Origin: Desulforudis sp. | Lineage (GTDB): Bacteria; Bacillota; Desulfotomaculia; Desulfotomaculales; Desulforudaceae | DNA length: 64,000 bases | NCBI GenBank assembly: GCA_003604975.1 | Contig: QZIR01000074.1 | Span: 124,001-188,000, forward strand | Reading direction: 5' to 3' | Shown: positions 17,332-26,498 of the stretch, piece after piece | Position numbering within the stretch: the stretch's first letter is position 1 | Layout of the letters: each line of letters starts with the position of its first letter | Program-made: the position numbers and the translations under genes | Notes under the pieces: generated by a model | Database searches by the model: none | Seen by the model: only the letters and a program-made list of their open reading frames with translations | Told to the model about the DNA's origin: nothing

Positions 17332-18126
17332 CTACTTAAAGCCGATTATCTTCTTCAACTTGAGGAAGAATCCCTGGTTCGGCTCGAGATTCAAGAGCGG
17401 AACCGGTTCGCCCAGAATGCGCATGACGATGTTTCTAAAGGCCTTGCCGCTCAGAGATTCATCATTGCCAACGATCGGTTCTCCACGGTTGGTCCCAACG
17501 ATAATCTGTTCGTCGTCAGGAATCACGCCCAGCAACTCAATACCAAGGATATCCAGAATATCCTCAATACTCATCATATCACCGCGATCAACCATCTTGG
17601 TCCGCATTCGGTTGATGATAACCTTCGGATCATTGAGACCACTGGATTCGAGAAGGCCAATCACCCGGTCGGCGTCACGGATGGCCGCGACCTCCGGGGT
17701 GGTAACCACAATCGCTTTCTCCGCAGCCGCGATAGCACTCTTGAAACCCTGCTCGATCCCCGCCGGACAGTCTAGGATAACATAGTCGAAGAGATCTCTC
17801 AGTTCCTCGCTCAAACTGATCATGTGTTCGGGCTGGACAGCCGATTTATCCTTGGTCTGGGCCGTGGGTAAAAGATGAAGACCCTCATAACGCTTATCTT
17901 TGATTAAGGCCTGACGGAGTCGGCAATTGCCAGCAATAACATCGGTCAAGTCATAAACGATGCGGTTCTCCAGGCCCAGCACAACGTCCAGGTTACGCAA
18001 CCCGGTGTCGGCGTCGATCAGGGCCACCTTGTGCCCCATCATCGCCAACCCACAACCAATGTTGGCTGTTACAGTGGTCTTACCCACCCCTCCCTTACCC
18101 GAAGTCACAACGATAACTTCGCTCAT
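17332..18126 (-). CDS. minD: MinD, septum-site-determining ATPase
   Basis: A 264-aa deviant Walker ATPase: MSEVIVVTSGKGGVGKTT at the N-terminus, LIDADTGLRNLD and YVILDCPAGIEQGF further in. The C-terminus ends FFLKLKKIIGFK, the amphipathic membrane-targeting helix. It recruits MinC to the membrane when ATP-bound and is released by MinE. Confidence 0.97.
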   Translation of the reverse strand: MSEVIVVTSGKGGVGKTTVTANIGCGLAMMGHKVALIDADTGLRNLDVVLGLENRIVYDLTDVIAGNCRLRQALIKDKRYEGLHLLPTAQTKDKSAVQPEHMISLSEELRDLFDYVILDCPAGIEQGFKSAIAAAEKAIVVTTPEVAAIRDADRVIGLLESSGLNDPKVIINRMRTKMVDRGDMMSIEDILDILGIELLGVIPDDEQIIVGTNRGEPIVGNDESLSGKAFRNIVMRILGEPVPLLNLEPNQGFFLKLKKIIGFK

Positions 18127-18149
18127 TCTTTCTGCTCCTTCCTTGGCCT

Positions 18150-18536
18150 CTAGTTTTTGCCTGCTCGCTCCCCGCCAATCGGGAAGTCTTCGATGGTTAC
18201 AATTCCGTCCTTTACCCTGGCAATCTCCGGCTGGTTTGGGTTGATTGTCTCTCCGTCCGGTGAACGGGCAATATACCCGGCGATGCGTAATTGCGTAGGC
18301 TGGAGCCGGAAAGCAATTACCGTTGCCGATTGATCCCCGGAGGCGCCGGCATGCACCGTGCCCCGGAGCACCCCCATCACAACCACATCTCCCGTAGCCG
18401 TGACCTCTGCACCGGGGTTGACATCACCCAGGATCACCAGGTTGCCCTCGTAGTGGACAATCTGTCCCGAACGGAGCGTGCGCTCAATGATTACGGCAGG
18501 TAAGTCTCTTGCAGTCTCCAACAAATGCTGCGTCAT
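18150..18536 (-). CDS. minC: Short MinC: C-terminal MinD-binding domain only
   Basis: Only 128 aa, where MinC is usually about 210-230 aa. The sequence RTLRSGQIVHYEGNLVILGDVNPGAEVTATGDVVVMG is the start of the MinC C-terminal beta-helix, which binds MinD and dimerises. The N-terminal domain that breaks FtsZ filaments is absent, and the 100 bases between this start and the mrdA stop cannot encode it. Start ATG at 18536 is the first in frame. Transcribed with minD and minE. Confidence 0.88.
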   Translation of the reverse strand: MTQHLLETARDLPAVIIERTLRSGQIVHYEGNLVILGDVNPGAEVTATGDVVVMGVLRGTVHAGASGDQSATVIAFRLQPTQLRIAGYIARSPDGETINPNQPEIARVKDGIVTIEDFPIGGERAGKN

Positions 18537-18636
18537 AACTCTCGTCCACCTCGGGTTATGTATTTCTACAAGGGTTAACCAAATCCTGCTAACTTAAGTG
18601 GAATATTTTTCCTCTACATTTGACGATTCCACTCAG

Positions 18637-20664
18637 TTATTGGTTGACTCTACCAGCTCGGGGATCATTCTCCTGAACATCAAGATCAAAGTACGCCTTC
18701 AGCATTTCCTTGGCCACCGGGGCCCCGGTGGCACTCCCCTGTCCCGCGTTCTCCACAATCACGGCAATGGCAATCTCGGGGTTTTCCACGGGAGCGAAGG
18801 CCACGTAAATGCCGTTGTTATCCTTACCGACCACCTCGGCGGTGCCGGTCTTGCCGGCCGTGGGCACCGGGAAATCCCAGAAAACCCCGAAACCCGTGCC
18901 TCCGTGCTGGGTCACCAGGCTCATACCCTTACGGACAATGGCCAGGTTCTCATCCGACACCGACACGCGACGCAGCACTTCAGGCTGGTATTCGTACACC
19001 ATCTCGCCGCTCGGTGAGGTAATCTGGCGGACCAGGTGGGGGCGGTAAAGGGTGCCCCCGTTGGCAATCGTGGCTACGTAGTTGGCGAGTTGCAGGGGAG
19101 TGTAGGCGTTGTAGCCCTGACCGATCGACATGTTCAGGGTATCGTAGTCCCGCCAGGTAAGCTCCCAGGCATACCGGTCATACTGCGCCTGGATGCGTGC
19201 CCGTTCTTTCTGCATTTCCCGTGTTAAACGACCCTTTTCCTCATCCGTAATCGCCGATTCAATCAGCGGCCCGTATTCCTTTTCGAGAGCCTCAAACTGG
19301 GGGTTATAGCGCCGGTCCAGTTCAGCTTGAACCACATTTCGCTTGTATTCGGCCGTGGGCACCACACCGCTGGCCTCCCAGTTGAGCTCGATACCGGTCT
19401 TGCTGCCCAGTCCGAAGTCCGTAGCATACTTGGCTATCAATTCGGGTCCAATCATCTTCCCGACCGTCCAGAAGAAGGTGTTACAGGAGACCTGGATCCC
19501 CTTTTCCACGTTGACGTTCCCGTGACCGCGGGGATAGGTCCAACAGGTATACATCCGCTCAAGCCAGTAGTACCCCGGGTCGTGCACGGTAAATTCGGGG
19601 GTAATCTTACCAGATTCCAGGGCCGCGATCGCGGTAATCATCTTGAAACTGGACCCGGGCGGGTAACTGGACTGCACCGCACGGTTGATAAAAGGCCGGT
19701 CAGGAGAGGTTAGTACCTCTTCCGCCTCCGCGGCTCTGACATCCCCGGCAAACATCCCCGGGTTATAGGCCGGATAGCTGGCTAGGGCCAGTACCTCACC
19801 GTTGCGCACATCAATGGCGACCGCCGACGCCGCCCGGCTTTCCTTCCCGGTCTTCTGGGCCGCCTGCACAGCCGCGGCCAGGGCCCGTTCTGCGGCCGCC
19901 TGGACCCTGTAGTCGATGGTCAGGTGCAGGTCGTTCCCGGGAATCGGTTCCCGCACCCCGAGGCTTCGAATCGGCCGATCATAGGCATCTACCTCAAACT
20001 GTACGGCGCCCTTTTCACCACGCAGATATTGTTCAAAGGTGTTTTCCAACCCGTCCTGCCCGAACTGGTCACCCATCCGGTAGCCCTGGTCGTTGTACTG
20101 TTCGAGTTGCTTCGGCTGGATTTCTCGGATGTAGCCAAGTACGTGGGCCAGCGTGGAATCGTAGGGATACTCGCGCATTGGCTCGAGTTCAATGGAGACC
20201 CCGGGTAGGTTAACGGCGTTCTCTTCAATCTGGGATACAATCTCCAGGGGCACATCCTTGGCAATCCTGATGCGTTCATACCGGCGCAGCGAAGGATCGT
20301 CAATCCGCGCCCAGATTGCTTCCGGATCGCGGTTGAGAATCTGCGACAACCGCTGGACCAAGGGCTCCAGGTCTTCCTTACTCTGGCCCAGCTTAACCAG
20401 AGAAACGTTGTACAGCGGCCGGTTGCCCACCAGCTTGACCCCGTTACGGTCGTAAACCTCACCGCGGGGCGCGGCGATGGAGATCAGACGCAAGCTGTTT
20501 TCCCGGGCCAGCGTCCGGTAACGCTCCGACTCAAAAATCTGAAGGTAAGCTACACGCGTACCGAGGATTAGGAAGATGAGCAACATCACAGCGACAAAGG
20601 CATTCAGCTTTTTGTTGATGACCTTGCGGTCGGTAGCATTTCGATCCGCCGTCTTCCTATCCAC
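18637..20664 (-). CDS. mrdA: Penicillin-binding protein 2 (elongation transpeptidase)
   Basis: A 675-aa class B PBP with one N-terminal membrane anchor and a transpeptidase domain. Catalytic motifs: GSSFKM (Ser-x-x-Lys), SCN and AGKTGTAEV. A roughly 60-residue charged insertion (ELDRRYNPQFEALEKEYGPL and onward) lies between the SCN and KTG motifs, as in several clostridial PBP2s. It cross-links lateral wall with RodA. Gene follows mreD by ten bases. GTG start. Confidence 0.94.
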   Translation of the reverse strand: MDRKTADRNATDRKVINKKLNAFVAVMLLIFLILGTRVAYLQIFESERYRTLARENSLRLISIAAPRGEVYDRNGVKLVGNRPLYNVSLVKLGQSKEDLEPLVQRLSQILNRDPEAIWARIDDPSLRRYERIRIAKDVPLEIVSQIEENAVNLPGVSIELEPMREYPYDSTLAHVLGYIREIQPKQLEQYNDQGYRMGDQFGQDGLENTFEQYLRGEKGAVQFEVDAYDRPIRSLGVREPIPGNDLHLTIDYRVQAAAERALAAAVQAAQKTGKESRAASAVAIDVRNGEVLALASYPAYNPGMFAGDVRAAEAEEVLTSPDRPFINRAVQSSYPPGSSFKMITAIAALESGKITPEFTVHDPGYYWLERMYTCWTYPRGHGNVNVEKGIQVSCNTFFWTVGKMIGPELIAKYATDFGLGSKTGIELNWEASGVVPTAEYKRNVVQAELDRRYNPQFEALEKEYGPLIESAITDEEKGRLTREMQKERARIQAQYDRYAWELTWRDYDTLNMSIGQGYNAYTPLQLANYVATIANGGTLYRPHLVRQITSPSGEMVYEYQPEVLRRVSVSDENLAIVRKGMSLVTQHGGTGFGVFWDFPVPTAGKTGTAEVVGKDNNGIYVAFAPVENPEIAIAVIVENAGQGSATGAPVAKEMLKAYFDLDVQENDPRAGRVNQ

Positions 20665-20674
20665 TTAGACACCC

Positions 20675-21250
20675 CTAGTTCGTAAAGTTGCGGAGGAGCC
20701 CCTTGGTACTGGATGAATAGTAACGCCGATAAGCCAGAACCGCCACCGCCGAATTATACACGGCCACTGGGATAATTACCCCAAAGAAAGCGTTACCGGG
20801 TAATATGGTCACACCAAGACTCAAGAGCAACAAGTAGTTCACAGTTTCGGCGCCAAGTGAGGCCACGAAGGTAATGACAGCCATGATCCACGGGCTCTCC
20901 CGGAAAAGGGTATGGTGTCCCAGCCCCACGATGTAACCGGTAAGCGCCATGCTCAGGGCGTTCATTCCAAGGTAAAAGCCCGAGAGCAGGTCCTGCACCA
21001 ACCCACCTACAAAACCGAGAACGGCCCCGTGCCGGGGACCGTTGGAAATGGCAAAAAAGACCACAAGGACAAGGATCAGGTTGGGGCTGACTCCGGCCAC
21101 GCGGAGAGACTGAAACACCGTCGTCTGCAACAGTACGGCGGCGACAACCAAAAGGGCCAGAACAAAGACGTGCAATAACCAAGCCTCCACGTGAGACCGC
21201 ATACCCTCCGCAGAGTACCCCGGGGGCTTCGGTCTCCGGTTATTCGGCAA
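20675..21250 (-). CDS. mreD: MreD, rod shape-determining membrane protein
   Basis: A 191-aa protein with five to six membrane helices. The stretch SPNLILVLVVFFAISNGPRHGAVLGF and GLVQDLLSG are typical of MreD. It links MreC to the wall synthesis complex. TTG at 21250 is tentative; an ATG at residue 17 (MRSHVEAWLL) would still keep all helices. Confidence 0.92.
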   Translation of the reverse strand: MPNNRRPKPPGYSAEGMRSHVEAWLLHVFVLALLVVAAVLLQTTVFQSLRVAGVSPNLILVLVVFFAISNGPRHGAVLGFVGGLVQDLLSGFYLGMNALSMALTGYIVGLGHHTLFRESPWIMAVITFVASLGAETVNYLLLLSLGVTILPGNAFFGVIIPVAVYNSAVAVLAYRRYYSSSTKGLLRNFTN

Positions 21251-21277
21251 ATCCCCGCCCTTGGAGAGGGGATAACC

Positions 21278-22093
21278 TTAGTGACTAAGGATAATGAAGA
21301 CCTCTTCCAGATGGTCAAAATCCACCATGGGGATCACCTCTGCGGACCTAGTCAAACCGGACGGGTCGTTACTAACACTCACGACACGACCCACCGGAAT
21401 GCCCTTTGGGAACACCCCGCCCAGCCCCGAGGTTACCACGGCCTGGTTGGGCTCTACATCCTCTTCCCTAGTTAGATATGACATGCGCAATCGACCGGAA
21501 CGATCCAGGCTGCCCTTGACCACCCCTGGCAACCGGGTATCCTGAACCAGAGTACCGACCCCGCTCCGGGCATCGGTAATCAGCAGGACATCGCTGGTCT
21601 GCTCAGCTACAGCCAATACCCGACCGACCAGGCCTGAAGGGAGCACCACCACCATATCCTGGCGGACACCGTCTTCTGAGCCGCAGTTCACGCGAATCGT
21701 GCTGAACCAGTTTCCGGGATCCCGGCCGACGACCCGGGCCAGTAGCAGCCGGGACTGGTCCTGACCGTCCCGGTAAACCAGTAATGCCCGGAGACGTTCA
21801 TTCTCTAGCCGGAACTCTTCAAGCGAGACCAGTTCACCTTCCAGGTTACGGATCCGCTGGCGGAGCTCGTCCGTTTCGGCAGAACGCCCCAGGGTAAAAA
21901 CAGAACGGATCCTGGAAAACGCTTCCTCACTGACAAAGGTAAGTCCGGTCTGCACCGGCGCAACCACGTCACGCAAGGCCGATTCGAGGACGGTCAGTTC
22001 CTTGCGTTCCGGAACGGTAATAAACATTGCGGCAATCAACACTCCGACCAGAGTGACGGCCGCCAGTATCCGCTTCCACCACGTCCGGCGCAA
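21278..22093 (-). CDS. mreC: MreC, rod shape-determining protein
   Basis: A 271-aa bitopic protein: membrane helix at about 8-26, a coiled coil (ELRQRIRNLEGELVSLEEFRLENERLRALL), then the extracytoplasmic beta-domain with RVVGRDPGNWFSTI and DARSGVGTLVQD. It scaffolds PBP2/RodA. TTG start with AAGGTGG eight bases upstream, three bases after the mreB stop. Confidence 0.94.
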   Translation of the reverse strand: MRRTWWKRILAAVTLVGVLIAAMFITVPERKELTVLESALRDVVAPVQTGLTFVSEEAFSRIRSVFTLGRSAETDELRQRIRNLEGELVSLEEFRLENERLRALLVYRDGQDQSRLLLARVVGRDPGNWFSTIRVNCGSEDGVRQDMVVVLPSGLVGRVLAVAEQTSDVLLITDARSGVGTLVQDTRLPGVVKGSLDRSGRLRMSYLTREEDVEPNQAVVTSGLGGVFPKGIPVGRVVSVSNDPSGLTRSAEVIPMVDFDHLEEVFIILSH

Positions 22094-22096
22094 AAG

Positions 22097-23128
22097 CTAA
22101 ACCACCTTCTTCGGCTGAATCAGTACCTTCTTCAAAATGTCAATGTTCTCAAGCACTCTCCCGGATCCATAGGCCACAGCCAGTAACGGTTCCTCGGCCA
22201 GGTGTACCGGCATGTGGGTCTCCTCGCTAACCAGACGGTCAAGACCCCGCAGCATTCCGCCGCCGCCGGCCATCATGATCCCGCGGTCCATAATGTCGCT
22301 GGAAAGCTCGGGAGGGGTCTTTTCAAGCGTGTTCCGGATAGCCTCCATTATGGAGGAGATCGGTTCGGACAGGGCCCGGTAGATTTCGTCCGAAGTGACC
22401 AGCACGGTCTTGGGGAGACCAGTGACCAGGTCGCGGCCCCGGACCTCCTCCGTTTCACTCGTATTGAGTGGATAGGCGGTGCCGATCTTAATCTTGATTT
22501 CCTCGGCGGTACGCTCTCCAATCATCAGGTTATAATTGCGTTTCACGTGCTGGATGATCGCCTCGTCCATCTCGTCGCCCGCAACGCGGATCGAACGGCT
22601 GGTCACGATGCCGCCCAGGGAGATTACAGCTACCTCCGTGGTTCCACCACCGATGTCCACGATCATGTTTCCGGTAGGTTCGTGCACGGGTAGTCCCGCC
22701 CCAATGGCGGCTGCCATCGGTTCCTCAATCAGGTAGGCCTCGCGGGCTCCGGCCTGCAAGGCGGCTTCGCGTACCGCCCGCTCTTCTACGGCGGTAACCC
22801 CGGAAGGAACCCCGATCACCACCCGCGGGCGTACCAAGAAGGTCCGGCTGCGCAGGGCCTTGTTAATGAAATACTTGATCATGCTCTGGGTGGTGTCGAA
22901 GTCGGCGATAACCCCGTCCTTCATCGGCCGGATGGCCACGATGTTGCCCGGCGTACGACCGATCATCTGCTTGGCTTCCTCACCCACCGCGAGAATCTGA
23001 CCGGAGTCCCTCTGAATCGCCACGACCGAAGGTTCCCGCAGGACGATTCCCCTGCCCTTAACATACACCAGGGTGTTCGCCGTACCCAGGTCGATACCCA
23101 TGTCCCTGGAGAAAAAGCCGATACGCAT
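22097..23128 (-). CDS. mreB: MreB, actin-like shape-determining protein
   Basis: A 343-aa actin-fold ATPase. Phosphate-binding segments [36 protein letters not shown] and the adenosine motif [16 protein letters not shown] are all present. It forms membrane-bound filaments that orient lateral wall synthesis. First gene of the mreBCD-mrdA-minCDE-rodA series. Confidence 0.97.
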   Translation of the reverse strand: MRIGFFSRDMGIDLGTANTLVYVKGRGIVLREPSVVAIQRDSGQILAVGEEAKQMIGRTPGNIVAIRPMKDGVIADFDTTQSMIKYFINKALRSRTFLVRPRVVIGVPSGVTAVEERAVREAALQAGAREAYLIEEPMAAAIGAGLPVHEPTGNMIVDIGGGTTEVAVISLGGIVTSRSIRVAGDEMDEAIIQHVKRNYNLMIGERTAEEIKIKIGTAYPLNTSETEEVRGRDLVTGLPKTVLVTSDEIYRALSEPISSIMEAIRNTLEKTPPELSSDIMDRGIMMAGGGGMLRGLDRLVSEETHMPVHLAEEPLLAVAYGSGRVLENIDILKKVLIQPKKVV

Positions 23129-23154
23129 CTTGCTGCTCCTTTCGAACTCAGAGG

Positions 23155-23847
23155 CTATATAAACCCTTCAGCCCGCAGGCTGGTGTATTTCTTATCGCCG
23201 ACGATGATATGGTCGAGGATTTCAATCCCCATGATCTTACCGGCCTCGACCAGCCTTCCGGTCAACTCAATGTCCTGACGGCTGGGCGTCGGGTCACCCG
23301 AAGGGTGGTTGTGCACCAGCACCAGCGCCGCCGCACTCCGCCGGACCGCACTCTTGAAAACCTCGCGGGGGTGCACGCTTGAAGAATTGAGCGTGCCCAC
23401 CGAGACCCGCTCCGTGGCCAACACCTGGTGTTTCGTGTTCAATACCAGTACGCTGAAATGCTCCCGGTCGAGGTGGCGAAAATCCTCCATTACCACGGCC
23501 GCCGCATCCTCAGGGGTCCGGATTACAGGCCTCTCCGCGGGTGGCGCAGCCGCGACCCGCCGGCCCAACTCCAGGGCGGCCCTGATCTCGGTGGCCTTGG
23601 CCGGACCGACACCCTTGACCCCCTGTAGTTCTTCGACTCCGGCCGCCATCAAGCCCCTGATCCCCTCAAAGCAGGCCAACAGCTGGGAAGCCAGTTCCAG
23701 GGACGTGGTGGTTGGCGTCCCGCTGCGAAGCAGGATCGCGATTAGCTCCACCTCGGTAAGCGCCTCCGGCCCGTACCTCAACATGCGCTCACGCGGACGC
23801 ATTTCCTCCGGCATCTGCTTGATAGTAAGTCGGTACTCCACTCCCAA
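23155..23847 (-). CDS. radC: RadC/YicR-like JAMM-domain protein
   Basis: A 230-aa protein with an N-terminal helix-hairpin-helix segment ([22 protein letters not shown]) and a C-terminal JAMM metal site [14 protein letters not shown]. Despite the name, a direct role in DNA repair is not proven. It commonly lies between maf and mreB, as here. The start (TTG 23847) overlaps the end of maf closely; a GTG two codons on is possible. Confidence 0.92.
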   Translation of the reverse strand: MGVEYRLTIKQMPEEMRPRERMLRYGPEALTEVELIAILLRSGTPTTTSLELASQLLACFEGIRGLMAAGVEELQGVKGVGPAKATEIRAALELGRRVAAAPPAERPVIRTPEDAAAVVMEDFRHLDREHFSVLVLNTKHQVLATERVSVGTLNSSSVHPREVFKSAVRRSAAALVLVHNHPSGDPTPSRQDIELTGRLVEAGKIMGIEILDHIIVGDKKYTSLRAEGFI

Positions 23848-23853
23848 TAGTTA

Positions 23854-24459
23854 TCATCTCCCGTGAGCAGCCGACCTATCGAAAAAAGGATCAATGCCGA
23901 ACTCCTTTAACATCAAGGCCACCCGTCTCAGCGGGAGTCCCACCACGTTGAAGTAGCAGCCGTTAATCCCCTCGATGAACATACTACCCAGTCCCTGGAC
24001 ACCGTAAGCTCCGGCCTTGTCCATGGGTTCACCGGTGGACACATACCAGTCGATATCTAGCCTGTCTAACCGGCCGAAGCGTACACGCGTACTCTCGCTG
24101 GCCGTTAACTCCCGTCCCTTGGTCGCGTCCACGAGCGCCACCCCGGTATGAACCACGTGCTCCCGCCCCTGCAGGAATTGGAGCATCGCCCTCGCCCCGG
24201 ACTCATCCGCCGGTTTTCCGAGAATCTGGCCGTCTAAAACGACAATGGTATCGGCCCCCAGCACCACGCTATCGGAAAGCTGACGGGCCACAAACCGGGC
24301 CTTGGCCAGGGCCAGCGCCTCAGCCTGAACCCACGGAGCCAGCCCGTCCAGCAGTGGTTCATCAATGTTTCCGGGAACTACGGTGAAGTCTAAACCAATA
24401 TTGCTAAGGAGTTCTCGCCTCCGTGGCGAGGCAGAGGCTAGAACCAGGTTCTTGCGCAT
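23854..24459 (-). CDS. maf: Maf family nucleotide pyrophosphatase
   Basis: A 201-aa protein with LASASPRRRELL at the N-terminus, ADTIVVLDGQILGKP in the middle and DKAGAYGVQGLGSMFIEGINGCYFNVVGLPL near the end. Maf proteins hydrolyse dTTP, UTP or modified nucleotides to monophosphates, and overexpression blocks septation in Bacillus. Neighbour of mre genes as in many Firmicutes. Confidence 0.94.
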   Translation of the reverse strand: MRKNLVLASASPRRRELLSNIGLDFTVVPGNIDEPLLDGLAPWVQAEALALAKARFVARQLSDSVVLGADTIVVLDGQILGKPADESGARAMLQFLQGREHVVHTGVALVDATKGRELTASESTRVRFGRLDRLDIDWYVSTGEPMDKAGAYGVQGLGSMFIEGINGCYFNVVGLPLRRVALMLKEFGIDPFFDRSAAHGR

Positions 24460-24464
24460 ACACT

Positions 24465-24710
24465 CTATAACCTTCTGTAGACGAGATACCCCAGCAAAAA
24501 CCCAAGCAGGGTGAGCGGGCCGATGGCCAGGGTAAAACCGAAGGTGACGGTCAGGAACAGGAGGTTCAAGACTCCGGGCTGCAATCCCACGTCGACGAAG
24601 TTAGCCAGAAATGGAAAAGCGGGACTCAAAATCTGTCCCAGGGCGCTCCCGGCCAGACCACCAATCGTCATGAGTATAATCAGAATCCACAGATTCCTTG
24701 ATTTCGCCAT
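24465..24710 (-). CDS. DUF4321 small membrane protein
   Basis: An 81-aa protein with two hydrophobic segments (LWILIILMTIGGLAGSALGQIL and LLFLTVTFGFTLAIGPLTLLGFLLGYLVY). It is recognisable as the DUF4321 type found upstream of maf in Peptococcaceae. Function unknown. It lies five bases before maf and is probably co-transcribed, so a link to envelope or division is possible. Confidence 0.8.
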   Translation of the reverse strand: MAKSRNLWILIILMTIGGLAGSALGQILSPAFPFLANFVDVGLQPGVLNLLFLTVTFGFTLAIGPLTLLGFLLGYLVYRRL

Positions 24711-24787
24711 ATTTTGAGCCCCCGCCCCCTTAATCTACTCCAGTTTAGCATCTAGGGAAAGTAATTGACAAGCTATCGCACCCGAAA

Positions 24788-25246
24788 CTATTTTACCATT
24801 ACTACCATTTCCAATTCTACGGCCGCCCCGAGCGGCAAAGCGTTCACGCCGACTGCGGATCGGGCGTGCCGGCCGGCCTCGCCAAAGATCTCCTGGAGCA
24901 GTTCAGAGGCGCCGTTAGCCACCTGTGGCTGCTCCGTGAAGCCAGCCAGGCTATTCACAAATACGGTGATCTTCACAACCTGTTTCACTCGGTCCAGGCT
25001 CCCGGCCAGACTCCGCACAACGCCCAGGGCGTTTAAGGCACAGAGGCGGGCCGCCTCGGATCCCTCCTGCGTGGTGTAGTCACCGCCGAGTCTGCCGACA
25101 AAGGCCAGCCTGCCGTTTGCGAACGGAAGCTGGCCCGAAGTGAAGATAAACTGGCCGGCCTGCAGTCCCGGCAGGTAGGAAGCCACCGGAGCGGGGGGGT
25201 CGGGGATCGTGAGGCCCAGCTCCTTGATACGCGTTTCATAATTCAT
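24788..25246 (-). CDS. RidA/YjgF family protein
   Basis: A 152-aa RidA-fold protein with GQFIFTSGQLPF, LCALNALGVVRSLAGSLDRVKQVVKITVFV and SAVGVNALPLGAAVELEMV. Members deaminate reactive enamine/imine intermediates or have other roles. The arginine that usually binds the carboxylate in canonical RidA (RxxxxxxLP) is not obvious, so the activity is uncertain. ATG at 25246 has GGAGG eight bases upstream, preferred over an ATG at 25261. Confidence 0.85.
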   Translation of the reverse strand: MNYETRIKELGLTIPDPPAPVASYLPGLQAGQFIFTSGQLPFANGRLAFVGRLGGDYTTQEGSEAARLCALNALGVVRSLAGSLDRVKQVVKITVFVNSLAGFTEQPQVANGASELLQEIFGEAGRHARSAVGVNALPLGAAVELEMVVMVK

Positions 25247-25329
25247 ATGCTTGTCCTCCATTGCAGCAAGATTATTTAATTACTTTCTATAAAAGCAGTA
25301 TCTCACGAAACCCAGATTTGAACAAACAT

Positions 25330-25383
25330 GCCTGGCCTTACTCCCCCGAAGCTCCGCAAGTCGCCGGGGTAGTAAAGCCAGGC
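25330..25383 (-). terminator. Long hairpin after the cation exchanger gene
   Basis: 25330-25348 and 25365-25383 are near-perfect complements (about 17 of 19 pairs). It lies eleven bases after the stop of the exchanger gene on the minus strand. The T-run is weak (GTTTGTT), so termination may be partial. Confidence 0.6.
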
Positions 25384-25393
25384 CCGATAGTGC

Positions 25394-26389
25394 TCAGAGG
25401 GCGCCACTGATCACCATTGTGACGAAGAAGGCGTAAAACCCCGCGCCCATCAGGAACAGCAGGGGTCCGTACAGGTATCCCCGGCGCCGAACGGTTAGAA
25501 ACACGATCCAGGCTGAGGTGAGAGCCAGGGCGGCACTGACGAAAGCGGCGGGCGTCAGTTGCCAGGCCGTAAAGCTGATCCCGATGGCCGGCACGATTGA
25601 GCTCTGGAAAACCATCGCCCCTGTGATGTTCCCCAACGCCAGCGTATCCTTACCCTCCCTGATCCAGATCAGGCTGTTGAACAGTTCGGGCATCTCGGTC
25701 GCGATTGGGGCGATCAGCAGTGCAAAGATAAACGGGGCGACCCCGAAGGTGTGCGCCAGGATACCGATACCGTGGACAAAGACCTTGGCCCCGCCGAGGA
25801 TGACCATAAACGAGAAGACCACCTGCAGCAGGATTAACACGAGGGGCGGGTTCGCCATCTGCGGTACCGCTAGCAGCGGGCCGACGTCGTCTCCTTCCCC
25901 GCATTTCTCGCCCTGGCTTAGGGCCCGCGCCACAAAGGCGATGTACGCGGCGAGGAGCAGGACCACCACTACCGGACGCAGAGCCTGCGGTAGAAATGCG
26001 GCGCCGATGGCCAGGCTGTAGGCCATCAGGAAGAAACCCAGGTCACGCCGAACCAGAGCCGGGTGCGGTAGCAGCACCGCCCGGCGCCGGCGGCGGATCA
26101 ACAGAATGGTCATCATCCCGGCGAGCATAAAGCCGACGGTACCGAGCATAAAGGGGGCGCCCAGGATTGCCCCCACCCCGATGTCTTGGGACGCCTGACC
26201 GTGCCCCATCAGGATGGCGACCAGCGGGATCATCGTTTCCGGCAGGGCCGTCCCGATGGCCGCGAGCACACTCCCGACCGCCCCGCGGGCGAGACCCAGC
26301 CTTACCCCCAACCATTCCACGCCGTTGGTAAAAAACTTGGCCCCGATCAGGATCACAACGAGACTGGCACCCAAGAAAAGATAGACCAA
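25394..26389 (-). CDS. Na+/Ca2+ exchanger-type (CaCA superfamily) membrane protein, copy A
   Basis: About 331 aa with roughly ten membrane helices arranged as two inverted halves. Each half holds the ion-binding alpha repeat: GTALPETMIPLVAILMG with GAILGAPFML, and IAPIATEMPELFNSLIWI with GNITGAMVFQSS. These match the P-E motif of YrbG/NCX-like antiporters. The ion is not predictable. A closely similar gene lies just upstream. TTG 26389 has GGGAGGGG five bases before it and gives the same N-terminus as the paralog. Confidence 0.85.
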   Translation of the reverse strand: MVYLFLGASLVVILIGAKFFTNGVEWLGVRLGLARGAVGSVLAAIGTALPETMIPLVAILMGHGQASQDIGVGAILGAPFMLGTVGFMLAGMMTILLIRRRRRAVLLPHPALVRRDLGFFLMAYSLAIGAAFLPQALRPVVVVLLLAAYIAFVARALSQGEKCGEGDDVGPLLAVPQMANPPLVLILLQVVFSFMVILGGAKVFVHGIGILAHTFGVAPFIFALLIAPIATEMPELFNSLIWIREGKDTLALGNITGAMVFQSSIVPAIGISFTAWQLTPAAFVSAALALTSAWIVFLTVRRRGYLYGPLLFLMGAGFYAFFVTMVISGAL

Positions 26390-26498
26390 GCCGACCCCTC
26401 CCGCAGGCAACTCTGCTCGCCTAAATGTGTATGAGCAAGCCTACGAGAGTATTACAACGAGGGGGCGTACGCTTGGTGTTATGCAATCCTGGGAAACT

